A stretch of DNA of 24,242 bases from the NCBI GenBank assembly GCA_964442135.1, contig CAYTYN010000021.1, forward strand, positions 1-24,242, in the 5' to 3' direction. The notes under the pieces are model-generated. The model was given only the letters and a program-made list of their open reading frames with translations. It was not told the DNA's origin and ran no database searches. The stretch is from Avanaerovorax sp964442135. Its GTDB lineage: Bacteria > Bacillota > Clostridia > Peptostreptococcales > Anaerovoracaceae. Below are positions 1 through 6,834 of this stretch, one piece after another; the first letter of the stretch is position 1; the number at the start of each line of letters is the position of its first letter. Both the position numbers and the translations under genes were made by a program.

Positions 1-1
1 T

Positions 2-142
2 GAAGGCAGAAAAGCCCTTGCTCTTTTAGGTTGTTGCTCCCTGCCCATTGGTAGAAGCGATACTGGCAACAACGAAGGACTTGTGTACATCGAAGTCAGG
101 ATAAATACCGATATTACGATAAATTTCGCAGGTAAGCCTTGA
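2..142 (+). CDS. Possible 3' end of an unidentified gene
   Basis: An open frame enters from the left edge and ends at TGA 140-142, giving 46 codons. The peptide has a Cys-Cys pair near residues 11-12 and an alternating hydrophobic C-terminal tail. I do not recognise it. It ends just before the putative ychF promoter, which fits a preceding gene on the same strand, but an open frame this short could be chance. An inverted repeat GTTGTTGC (30-37) / GCAACAAC (66-73) lies inside it, so the stretch might equally be structured non-coding sequence. Confidence 0.2.
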   Translation, partial: EGRKALALLGCCSLPIGRSDTGNNEGLVYIEVRINTDITINFAGKP

Positions 143-167
143 GGAAAAGAGCACCCTGCGCTATACT
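139..167 (+). promoter_or_regulatory. Putative sigma-A promoter of ychF with palindrome over the -10
   Basis: TTGAGG (139-144) and TATACT (162-167) are separated by exactly 17 bases, a good -35/-10 pair. Transcription would begin near 174, leaving a leader of about 136 nt before ychF. A perfect palindrome, CGCTATA-CTA-TATAGCG (159-175), covers the -10 box and looks like a possible operator. The promoter call is by pattern only. Confidence 0.45.
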
Positions 168-206
168 ATATAGCGTCGAGGAGCACCGCCTCTTTCTTGA
201 AACAGC

Positions 207-240
207 ACGGCGTTCCCACAATTCAACGCGTAAACGCCGT
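207..240 (+). repeat. Inverted repeat in the ychF leader
   Basis: ACGGCGTT (207-214) and AACGCCGT (233-240) are perfect complements with an 18-base loop. They lie inside the transcribed leader of ychF if the promoter at 139-167 is right. No T-run follows, so it is not a standard terminator. It may be a leader RNA hairpin. Confidence 0.35.
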
Positions 241-309
241 AAAAACGGCATAGCAGCAAAACGTGAAAATCTCGTAAATAAAGGACTTTCTAAGGAGATA
301 TGGAGATAT

Positions 310-1404
310 ATGAAATTAGGTATCGTAGGACTTCCTAACGTAGGAAAAAGCACTTTGTTCAATGCCATAACCAAAGCCGGAGCAGAAGCGGCTAACTATC
401 CCTTTTGTACCATAGAGCCCAACATCGGCGTGGTGACGGTGCCGGACGAGAGAGTGAAGAAGCTCCACCAGGTATATAATTCCAAGCGCACCATATACAC
501 CACCATCGAATTCTGCGATATAGCCGGACTGGTCAAGGGAGCCTCCAAGGGTGAGGGGCTGGGCAATAAATTCTTGGGGCACATAAGAGAGGTGGCCGCC
601 ATCGTCCACGTAGTCAGGTGTTTTGAGAACGAAAACATAGTCCATGTCGACGGTAAGATAGATCCCCTTTCAGACATAGAAACCATCAATACAGAGCTTC
701 TCCTAGCCGACATGGAGGTTCTGGAAAAGCGAATTTCGAAGACCGCTAAGAATCTTAAAGGGGATAAGAGCCTCCGGAGAGAGCTGGACATTTTAAACAG
801 AGTAAACGATTTTCTCAGCACGGGAAAATCGGCGAGAGCTATGGATCTCACCGAGGAGGAGTCGTCTTTCGTAAAGACTTTGGATCTGCTTTCATTTAAG
901 CCTGTGATCTATGCGGCCAACGTATCCGAGGACGATGCGGCTGACGGATCCCATAACCATTACATAGAGGCCGTAAGGGATTTCGCCGCTGAGGAAGGCT
1001 CCCAAATGGTGGTGATCTGCGCTGAGATAGAGCAGGAGATCTCCGAGCTGGAGGATGACGAGAAGGCCATGTTCCTTGAGGAACTGGGCGTCTCCCGGTC
1101 GGGTCTGGATAAGCTTATAAAGGCGTCCTACAGCCTTCTGGATCTTATATCCTTCCTGACCGCCGGCGAAGACGAGGTCAGGGCGTGGACCATAAAGGAA
1201 GGCACTAAGGCTCCACAGGCCGCCGGAAAAATCCATACTGACTTTGAACGGGGATTCATCAGAGCCGAGACCATCGCCTATGATAAGCTGATGGAATGCG
1301 GCGGCAAGCTGTCAGTGGCAAAGGAAAGGGGTTTCATCCGTTCCGAGGGTAAAGACTACATCGTCAAAGACGGCGATGTTATGAACTTTCTGTTCAACGT
1401 GTAG
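310..1404 (+). CDS. ychF: Redox-regulated ATPase YchF (Obg-like, OLA1 family)
   Basis: This is a 364-residue YchF/OLA1 P-loop NTPase. The family binds ATP rather than GTP, associates with ribosomes and influences translation and stress responses. The sequence shows the G1 loop GLPNVGKS at residues 7-14, the G3 segment DIAGLVKGASKGEGLGN at 70-86, and NVSE at 204-207 in place of the GTPase NKxD box, as expected for an ATP-preferring member. The C-terminal ~80 residues match the family's TGS domain (KAPQAAGKIH, then ERGFIRAE). The frame is open back to 139, but the start at 310 has a strong AAGGAG site at 292-297 and gives the conserved MKLGIVGLPNVGKST N-terminus at the family's usual length. 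It is monocistronic between its own promoter and terminator. Confidence 0.96.
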   Translation: MKLGIVGLPNVGKSTLFNAITKAGAEAANYPFCTIEPNIGVVTVPDERVKKLHQVYNSKRTIYTTIEFCDIAGLVKGASKGEGLGNKFLGHIREVAAIVHVVRCFENENIVHVDGKIDPLSDIETINTELLLADMEVLEKRISKTAKNLKGDKSLRRELDILNRVNDFLSTGKSARAMDLTEEESSFVKTLDLLSFKPVIYAANVSEDDAADGSHNHYIEAVRDFAAEEGSQMVVICAEIEQEISELEDDEKAMFLEELGVSRSGLDKLIKASYSLLDLISFLTAGEDEVRAWTIKEGTKAPQAAGKIHTDFERGFIRAETIAYDKLMECGGKLSVAKERGFIRSEGKDYIVKDGDVMNFLFNV

Positions 1405-1409
1405 AAAGC

Positions 1410-1440
1410 AAAGCCGTGTCCTCCTCAGACATGGCTTTTT
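1410..1440 (+). terminator. Rho-independent terminator of ychF
   Basis: AAAGCCGTGTC (1410-1420) pairs with GACATGGCTTT (1428-1438), 11 bp with one G-T wobble and a 7-base loop, followed by more T. It sits 5 bp after ychF and 3 bp before the end of the convergent Tad-like operon. It may weakly serve that operon too, although the T-run on the minus strand is broken. Confidence 0.85.
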
Positions 1441-1443
1441 CTC

Positions 1444-1800
1444 TTAGAAACCCTTTTGCTCGTACAGAGCCGAAAACTCCCTGTCGTCGTAGGTTAAGGT
1501 CACTCTTACCCAGGGGTCGTCTATTCCGTCGAAGAACTCTATCTTCGCTTCCGATGCTTCTGAAAAGCCGTTAAGCCTGAGGCTCTCCACGGCAGCTTCC
1601 GAAGCCGATACCCGATCGAATTTGTAGCTTCCGTAGCCGTAGGCCTCCTCGTCATAACAGAGGGCTGCCGCTATGGCGGCTTCTTCCGCCAGTTCTGTAA
1701 GAACCCTCTTTTCCCTGATCTTAACGTTCAGTTCCCCGTATAGGCTCATCACCGTCATAGCGAATATTAGTACAGCCGTCGTCACGATAATATTTTTCAT
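1444..1800 (-). CDS. TadE-like pseudopilin, last gene of the Tad-like operon
   Basis: This 118-residue protein has a hydrophobic segment starting directly after MKN (about residues 4-20), then a charged helical stretch and a soluble C-terminal domain. That is the layout of TadE/TadF/TadG-type pseudopilins, which prime or cap the pilus. There is no leader sequence before the membrane helix, so classical prepilin cleavage is not obvious. The N-terminus resembles that of the next upstream protein (1807-2202), and only 6 bp separate the two genes, so they probably act together. I infer the assignment mainly from architecture and from position behind TadA, TadB and TadC; the sequence itself is too divergent to be certain. 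Confidence 0.55.
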   Translation of the reverse strand: MKNIIVTTAVLIFAMTVMSLYGELNVKIREKRVLTELAEEAAIAAALCYDEEAYGYGSYKFDRVSASEAAVESLRLNGFSEASEAKIEFFDGIDDPWVRVTLTYDDREFSALYEQKGF

Positions 1801-1806
1801 GTTCTG

Positions 1807-2202
1807 TTACCTGTCCAGAAATTCACTGGCCGCATATCTCTTTACGTGATAGTCCAGCTCCCCGTCCTCTTCTTCCAAATTCCAAAATCCCGTATCTCCT
1901 ATCAATCCCCTCAGTGGAGCTTTTATCTCGTACATGACGAAGCTTCCCCTCTCCTTGGGAACCCTGTCTCCATCTACGGTTATATCGCTGATCCGGCAGT
2001 CCAGTATATCGGCCAGCTCCCTTTTCAGATTATCCTCGTTTTCCTCGGTCACACAGCCATCCTGACGTACGGTCTCCCGAAAACCGCTTACAGCGTTATC
2101 AACGGCGGCAAGCTTTAGGGCTGTATTCTGACTTTGGACGAACTGAAGCAGTACAGCCATAAGCAGTAGTACGCAGCCCACCGCGGTAATAAGGTTTTTC
2201 AT
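1807..2202 (-). CDS. TadE-like pseudopilin
   Basis: This 131-residue protein begins MKNLITAVG and has a single N-terminal hydrophobic helix to about residue 22, then a mostly charged extracytoplasmic domain with two cysteines (in DGCVTEEN and LDCRISD) that could form a disulfide. Architecture and position suggest a minor pilin or TadE-type pseudopilin of the upstream machinery. As in its neighbours, the membrane helix begins at residue 4 with no prepilin leader. It lies between the tiny one-helix peptide gene (ends at 2227) and the second TadE-like gene. Function is inferred from context; no diagnostic motif is visible. Confidence 0.5.
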   Translation of the reverse strand: MKNLITAVGCVLLLMAVLLQFVQSQNTALKLAAVDNAVSGFRETVRQDGCVTEENEDNLKRELADILDCRISDITVDGDRVPKERGSFVMYEIKAPLRGLIGDTGFWNLEEEDGELDYHVKRYAASEFLDR

Positions 2203-2226
2203 ATTTCTGTCCCTTCATTAAACCCA

Positions 2227-2364
2227 TCAGCTCCCGTATATCTCCATGGCCCGCTTCATGATCACCCCTCCGGCGCTTCTCAGGCTTTCACCGTCCCCTG
2301 CTATCATGCCGAACAGTATGATTCCCAGCACCACCGTTCCCATTATTATCACCAGTTCCTTCAT
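2227..2364 (-). CDS. Tiny one-helix pilin-like peptide, 45 aa (paralogue 2)
   Basis: ATG at 2362-2364 opens a 45-codon frame ending at TGA 2227-2229. The peptide starts MKELVIIMGTVVLG, spans the membrane once (about residues 4-21), and then has GDGESL and an amphipathic basic tail. It aligns with the 51-aa peptide just upstream (2384-2539): both have an MK[EN]L.II.GT..LG core followed by GDG.S, so the pair looks like a tandem duplication. The ribosome site is weak (AAGGCGG about 8 bases upstream). Size and position between TadC and the TadE-like genes suggest the major pilin subunit, but the Flp processing motif (Gly before a Glu-Tyr helix start) is absent. Too short for routine gene calling. 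Confidence 0.6.
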   Translation of the reverse strand: MKELVIIMGTVVLGIILFGMIAGDGESLRSAGGVIMKRAMEIYGS

Positions 2365-2383
2365 TTCGCCCGCCTTGTCTCTA

Positions 2384-2539
2384 TCATCCCGCATTGAGAG
2401 AATCTATACTGTTTATTCCCTGCTCCACTACGTTCCTGGCGGCTCCCTGCAAAGTGGAATCCCCGTCGCCTAAGACCATAGTGTTCACTATTATGACCCC
2501 CAGCAATATGGTTCCTATGATTATGATGAGATTTTTCAT
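2384..2539 (-). CDS. Tiny one-helix pilin-like peptide, 51 aa (paralogue 1)
   Basis: ATG at 2537-2539 is preceded by a good ribosome site (AGGGAGG, then ACGTC). It opens a 51-codon frame ending at TGA 2384-2386. The peptide has a very hydrophobic segment (about residues 4-23, LIIIIGTILLGVII), then GDGDS and a helical tail. It is paralogous to the 45-aa peptide downstream. In Tad loci the small abundant pilin is often a short one-helix protein near the assembly genes, so this is a candidate fibre subunit; the lack of a cleavable leader makes that uncertain. Coding is supported by the ribosome site, the conserved pattern between the two copies and the tight gene order. Confidence 0.65.
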   Translation of the reverse strand: MKNLIIIIGTILLGVIIVNTMVLGDGDSTLQGAARNVVEQGINSIDSLNAG

Positions 2540-2567
2540 GACGTCCTCCCTGATCTATGCGTCTTGC

Positions 2568-3143
2568 TCAAAATACTATCTGAAGCATTTCCATGGCGTT
2601 GGTGAATATTACCACTCTTACGAAGTTAAACAGTACGGCGAACACTGACGCCGTCGCTATAGCGGTTATGATGATATTCTTTTTCTCAGCCCGCCTCATG
2701 GCCTCCGTAGTCCTCTCATCCTCCACAGACTTCTCGAAGGCCTCCATGTAATCAGACAGCTCCGACGGATTGATCTTATCCAGCTTAGACAGGATTATGG
2801 CGAAGTTTTTCGCCGTCCTGGTGGGAACTCTTTCCGTCAGAACCTTGACGGCTTCTTCACAGTTTCCCGTCCTGTAATCGGATAGAATCCTGCTGTATAT
2901 ATCCTTTAAATAGGTGCTGCCCTTCATCAGCTCTTCGATTATGAAGTCTGCCGACATAGGTCTGTTCCTATATACCACGGAAAGATTTTTCAGCATGATG
3001 CAGCTTGACAATATATCCTTTTCATATCCCTTAGCGTATAATCTTCCCTTAAATCCTGCGGCCCGATGCCTTGCTGCCGCGATGAACCAATTCGCCTTAT
3101 CCTTTCCGTCTTCAACCGGATACCGGGCTAAATCTCTCTTCAT
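2568..3143 (-). CDS. TadC-like type II secretion F-domain protein (short)
   Basis: This 191-residue protein is mainly a soluble helical domain followed by one clear membrane segment at about 156-180, which matches the second half of a type II secretion F domain as in TadC. Family members are usually near 290-300 residues with several membrane helices, so this one is short. Its start overlaps the stop of the TadB-like gene by ATGA (3140-3143), indicating translational coupling and a paired platform function. The protein would sit in the cytoplasmic membrane beneath the pilus. The assignment rests on this coupling, on the order TadA-TadB-TadC, and on helices resembling the F domain; motif evidence is weak. 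Confidence 0.6.
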   Translation of the reverse strand: MKRDLARYPVEDGKDKANWFIAAARHRAAGFKGRLYAKGYEKDILSSCIMLKNLSVVYRNRPMSADFIIEELMKGSTYLKDIYSRILSDYRTGNCEEAVKVLTERVPTRTAKNFAIILSKLDKINPSELSDYMEAFEKSVEDERTTEAMRRAEKKNIIITAIATASVFAVLFNFVRVVIFTNAMEMLQIVF

Positions 3144-4090
3144 ATGTCCATTTTTTCTCCCTCGAAAAACTTCTCTGCCAGAAGTCCTGCCCCGTAAATC
3201 ATGATCATAACAGTGAACAGCCTGAAGCCTGCTCCGGTGAAAAACTGCGCCGTAAAAAACTCTCTCAGGGTAAAATCGAAATATCCGCAGGCTCCGATCA
3301 CGGTGAAGGCGTAACAGACGGGAACCATGTACTTCAGCATCATGGAAGCCTCTCCGTTTCCCCGCTTCTTATACTCATCGACTTCCCGGCTCTTCATCAT
3401 GGCGCCGGAGAGATCTCCCAGACCCTCATCTACCCTTATTCCCCTGTACATGGCGAAATGTATGTTAGCAGCCAGAACATTTCCCCACGTGGTTCCGACG
3501 GAATACCTGAATGTTTCCAGATACCTGGAAAAATCTTCTTCCGCCGATGAAAGCTGAAGCTGCTTGGATAGGTCAGTCATGAGAGCTCTGGAAAGGGGTG
3601 CGTTCTCCAATGTGACCGCTGTGGCGCCTATAGCCTCGCCCATGTTGTAATTGAATATCTTATAGTTGTTATACAGCTCATGGACCAGCAGATCCCCTTC
3701 CTTCGACCTGGCGCTCCTCTTCTGCTGGAGAACGGCGTAGCAGAGAACGTAGGGAAATGCAGCGGAAAATATGCCGAAGACCACGGCGGTCGAAAGGTCG
3801 GAGGCCATGGCTGTAACCGTAAAGGCGCCGACGAAGATGAGTACGCTTATTATGGAAAACGTCTTCGGGTCCTGAAAGAATTTATCCCATCCCGAAGCCC
3901 TTAACAGCATGTCCAGATGAAGCATCGCCCCTTCATACTCATCCTCAGACCTCAGTGAAATGTCTCGCTTCAGCTTTCGTTTCAGGGCGAACCTGCACCG
4001 CACGGTCCTTCCAATGCCTTCTAAGCTGTCAGAGCCGAATATGACAGCTCCCGACAGGGTCATTATGTAAAACAATATTTCTCCCCTCAT
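3140..4090 (-). CDS. TadB-like type II secretion F-domain membrane protein
   Basis: This 316-residue protein has membrane segments near residues 5-20, 78-96, 100-120, 251-270 and 286-305, separated by a soluble helical domain (about 125-245). That is the TadB/GspF platform layout: the cytoplasmic F domain contacts the TadA ATPase and the membrane helices hold the pilin during assembly. It starts 2 bp after the stop of the TadA gene and ends in an ATGA overlap with the TadC-like gene, so the three are probably made in fixed proportion. The sequence is divergent from well-known TadB proteins, but topology, length and gene order agree. Confidence 0.72.
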   Translation of the reverse strand: MRGEILFYIMTLSGAVIFGSDSLEGIGRTVRCRFALKRKLKRDISLRSEDEYEGAMLHLDMLLRASGWDKFFQDPKTFSIISVLIFVGAFTVTAMASDLSTAVVFGIFSAAFPYVLCYAVLQQKRSARSKEGDLLVHELYNNYKIFNYNMGEAIGATAVTLENAPLSRALMTDLSKQLQLSSAEEDFSRYLETFRYSVGTTWGNVLAANIHFAMYRGIRVDEGLGDLSGAMMKSREVDEYKKRGNGEASMMLKYMVPVCYAFTVIGACGYFDFTLREFFTAQFFTGAGFRLFTVMIMIYGAGLLAEKFFEGEKMDI

Positions 4091-4092
4091 GG

Positions 4093-5592
4093 TCAGCGGT
4101 CTCTCCTTCCGTAGTAGGCCGGTTTCAAGGTCCAGTCTTCTTTCCTTCTTCCTCCGGAAAGCTCCTTCAGGTATCCTGAGATATTTCCGGACTCCCTGGA
4201 TATTTCAGGATTCTTTTCAGCATTTATAGGGTCCAGATGCCAGTTCCATTCCCATCTTTCACTTTCAAAATCGTACCTGCATATATACGTAGCTCTTATC
4301 TCATCGTTTACGGGATCGTATACCAGCTCCAGTATGCCCTTCAGCACCTTCTTTCCACGATTTTCTGTGTCCTGGCAAAATTCGAACACGTAATCGAAAT
4401 TCTTATATGCCTGAGCGATGTGCTCTCTCAGGCTGCCGCCGTAGGCGTCGACGATCTTGGACGCCATCTTATATGGCACATTGATACCGCTGTCGTCGTG
4501 GACGGTCACCTTGCTTCGCATAGTTCCCGATGAGGTTATGTCCAGAGCCAAACTGAATGCCGCAGCGTCTCTCATTTCCTCCAGTATGACGTAATCGTTA
4601 TCTCCCCTGAGAAGGGCCTTGCTCATTTCCTTCAGCTCATCTCCGTCAGCTATCAGCTGTATTATGGGTGCGTCCGGCATTATGACGTGCCATGGAGTTT
4701 CCGGATCCGTAGCTATGGCCAGACCCTCGAGGGTCTGATCCTCATGGCTCTGCCATACCCGAAGAAACGTGGTCTTTCCCGATCTCACCTGACCGCTTAT
4801 GAGAATATTGAATCCGGCTCTTATCATGGACAGAAACAAGGGTATGGCCTCCTCCGGCAGCGTCCCCCTATCCGCAAGCTCCTGAAAGGTGTAATTTTCC
4901 AGGACGTATTTCCTGAATACCATGACGTCCTGTCCCTCCTTCGTCCTGTGGCCTGAGTAAATGGTTATCCTGATTCCGTTATGAAGGTATACCTCATGAA
5001 AACCGTACTCCAGCCTTTCAGCCGGCGTGGAAAGGAGAAGCGCTCTCTTAAGCTGATCTCTTCGCTTTCTTCCGATTCTCTGAGGCTGGAGCTGGCACCT
5101 TCCGTCGATGAAGTAATATAGTCTATCACCTATAAGCTTTGCGGAAGAGGAATATAGCAATCTATCTTCCATGTCATAAGCCCATCCCGCCAATCCGCTG
5201 AGCCCGTACAACTCAGCAAAGACCGCCTCGGGGAGATTCGGGTACCATGACGGGTATACGGAATCCGCCAGCTTGTTTTCCAGAAGGATAGCTCTAATTT
5301 TCTCCTTGTAAAAAGCCGTCTCAGTCTCCTCTCCTATTATGGCGTTCTTCTCCCGCTCCAGCCTTTTCCTCTTCACGTCCTCATCGGTGTCATCCCATTC
5401 TCTGTCTAAGGCCTTCTTTACCAGCCTGCACACTCTATCGAATTCCCTGTCTATGCTCTCCGGGTCTCCGGATTTTTCTTCCCTGCGGTTTGCAGGATCA
5501 CTTTTCTCCTTTTCCCTTTCTACACGGCTTAAGTATTCTTCCAGAGAGAATTCTCCCGAGCCGAGGCTGTCTCTTCTCCTCTCCGATAGCAT
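4093..5592 (-). CDS. TadA/CpaF-like secretion ATPase
   Basis: This 499-residue cytoplasmic hexameric-type ATPase would power pilus assembly. A charged N-terminal region (1-110) precedes the ATPase core. Walker A is GQVRSGKTT at 267-275 and the Walker B region is DYVILEEMRDA at 333-343. In CpaF proteins this second box is usually GEVR, so EEMR is a variant. The usual TGHDGSLTTVHA segment is replaced by SSGTMRSKVTVHDDS, which keeps the histidine at 365. The lysine and acidic residues needed for ATP hydrolysis are present. The start lies 95 bases inside the TadZ-like gene; no alternative Met occurs in the first 130 residues, so the overlap appears genuine. The ribosome site is weak (GGAAATAGG), consistent with coupling to the upstream gene. 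Confidence 0.85.
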   Translation of the reverse strand: MLSERRRDSLGSGEFSLEEYLSRVEREKEKSDPANRREEKSGDPESIDREFDRVCRLVKKALDREWDDTDEDVKRKRLEREKNAIIGEETETAFYKEKIRAILLENKLADSVYPSWYPNLPEAVFAELYGLSGLAGWAYDMEDRLLYSSSAKLIGDRLYYFIDGRCQLQPQRIGRKRRDQLKRALLLSTPAERLEYGFHEVYLHNGIRITIYSGHRTKEGQDVMVFRKYVLENYTFQELADRGTLPEEAIPLFLSMIRAGFNILISGQVRSGKTTFLRVWQSHEDQTLEGLAIATDPETPWHVIMPDAPIIQLIADGDELKEMSKALLRGDNDYVILEEMRDAAAFSLALDITSSGTMRSKVTVHDDSGINVPYKMASKIVDAYGGSLREHIAQAYKNFDYVFEFCQDTENRGKKVLKGILELVYDPVNDEIRATYICRYDFESERWEWNWHLDPINAEKNPEISRESGNISGYLKELSGGRRKEDWTLKPAYYGRRDR

Positions 5593-6286
5593 TTAATATC
5601 CGACCTATTTCCTTTCTGTAGCTCTTCACGTCCATCAGGGTTTTCTCCTCCGTTTCCGCAAAGAGTCCCCACTCGCTTTCCCATATCTTGCCCAGGACGC
5701 TCCTTCCCGTCATACCTTCAATGTCCCTCTGCCTGTACAGACCCGGATTCCTCACGAATCTGTTTATGATCAGCTCCGCTTCCAGTCCGAGCGCCTTCAC
5801 CACGTTGGTGTCTATGTTTATGAACCGTTGGATCGTCTTAGGCTGCTGAGTGAGGACGAATATCCTCCTGTGACACACGTTTAGAGCCGATACCGCAAGT
5901 CCGGAATTCATATTGTCTCCGGCGTCTATTATTACGTAATCGTATTTTTCTCCGGCAGCGGAAATTATCCTTTCGAAGGAATCCGGCGGGAAGCTTCTCA
6001 CGGCGAGAGGATTCCTCACAGATCCCAGATATGACAGGCAGCCCCTTCTCACTATGACGCTTTTAAGCTCCTCCTCTTCCAGAGAACCGTTTATAATGTC
6101 CGCCTTCAGATCGTCTATGGATCTGACGTGATCCATAGCGCCGGTGAAATCGTTGCCAAGCTTTCCGGAGCCTGAAATATGCAGAGTTTCATATCCTGCG
6201 AAGCTTAAGGCCTCAGCCATGGATCTCGAAACCATCGTCGCTCCCACCTGACCGGCGCTGCCGAATATACCTATCACCCTTGTCAT
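5498..6286 (-). CDS. TadZ/CpaE-like ParA-family protein with degenerate Walker A
   Basis: This 262-residue protein has the ParA/MinD fold pattern. The N-terminal MTRVIGIFGS strand is followed by a deviant Walker A at 9-17 (GSAGQVGAT), and Walker B is DYVIIDAGD at 116-124. In canonical ParA proteins the loop is KGGxGKT; here both lysines are replaced (Ser and Ala), so ordinary ATP hydrolysis is doubtful. TadZ/CpaE proteins localise the Tad machine at a cell pole and are known as atypical ParA members, so this fits the position right before TadA. Its start overlaps the CpaB-like gene by ATGA (6283-6286). Its last ~30 codons overlap the TadA gene in another frame and look low-complexity and basic. 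Confidence 0.75.
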   Translation of the reverse strand: MTRVIGIFGSAGQVGATMVSRSMAEALSFAGYETLHISGSGKLGNDFTGAMDHVRSIDDLKADIINGSLEEEELKSVIVRRGCLSYLGSVRNPLAVRSFPPDSFERIISAAGEKYDYVIIDAGDNMNSGLAVSALNVCHRRIFVLTQQPKTIQRFINIDTNVVKALGLEAELIINRFVRNPGLYRQRDIEGMTGRSVLGKIWESEWGLFAETEEKTLMDVKSYRKEIGRILNAIGEEKRQPRLGRILSGRILKPCRKGKGEK

Positions 6287-6831
6287 CCCTTCACCAGGAT
6301 CAACTTTCCACCGCTGTCCACTATCTCTCCTATGGCCGCGATCTGACTGGATTCAGCGATTATATCCGTGCCTTTTCCTTCCTCGTATCCCTTTGCTACA
6401 TAGGCGGAGGTCACAAAGGACTTTCCCGAATATATGTGTATCCTGTTCCCTCGAGCGAGATCGGAAGGGACGCTTTCTATCCAGTTATCCGACAGGTTTA
6501 TCTGAAACCTCCCCTGCTCCATACTTCCGCTCAGCCTAGGATTCCTGAAATACTCTTTAAAGAGGGGCATCTGCCCGTGAACAAACTGGGACGTCTCCAT
6601 GCCGATAATACTTCCCTCGTCCCCTTTGCTTAGAAAGTCTAAAGCTCCTCTTTCGAATCTTCGATATTCTATCATGGAGCTGTCTATCACCGTCCCCGCC
6701 TGGGCGTCCGACTTAAGTACAGGTATCTCCTCATACATCAGCGCATTCTTCCCCCATCTCTCCCATCCCCCTATGAGGGCTATGCTCATGATGATCACGA
6801 CGATGCCGATGATTTTCCTACGCTTCGCCAA
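6283..6831 (-). CDS. CpaB/RcpC-like SAF-domain protein
   Basis: This 182-residue protein has an N-terminal membrane anchor (about 7-22, after the basic MAKRRK) and then an extracytoplasmic SAF-like region. PVLKSDAQAGTVIDSSMI is the typical start of an SAF domain and is followed by GSIIGM and a later FQINL strand. CpaB/RcpC proteins belong to Tad loci and are thought to act at the cell-envelope side of the pilus. The start is TTG at 6829-6831, with AAAGGAGG 11 bases upstream inside the tail of the preceding gene. It is shorter than Gram-negative CpaB (about 250-300), consistent with no outer membrane to cross. It is coupled to the TadZ-like gene by a 4-bp overlap. Confidence 0.7.
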   Translation of the reverse strand: MAKRRKIIGIVVIIMSIALIGGWERWGKNALMYEEIPVLKSDAQAGTVIDSSMIEYRRFERGALDFLSKGDEGSIIGMETSQFVHGQMPLFKEYFRNPRLSGSMEQGRFQINLSDNWIESVPSDLARGNRIHIYSGKSFVTSAYVAKGYEEGKGTDIIAESSQIAAIGEIVDSGGKLILVKG

Positions 6832-6834
6832 GGG

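Noticed and set aside
139..309. 57-residue N-terminal extension of YchF in the same frame
   Set aside because: It overlaps the putative promoter, lacks a ribosome site and is not part of the YchF family; the start at 310 has a strong AAGGAG.
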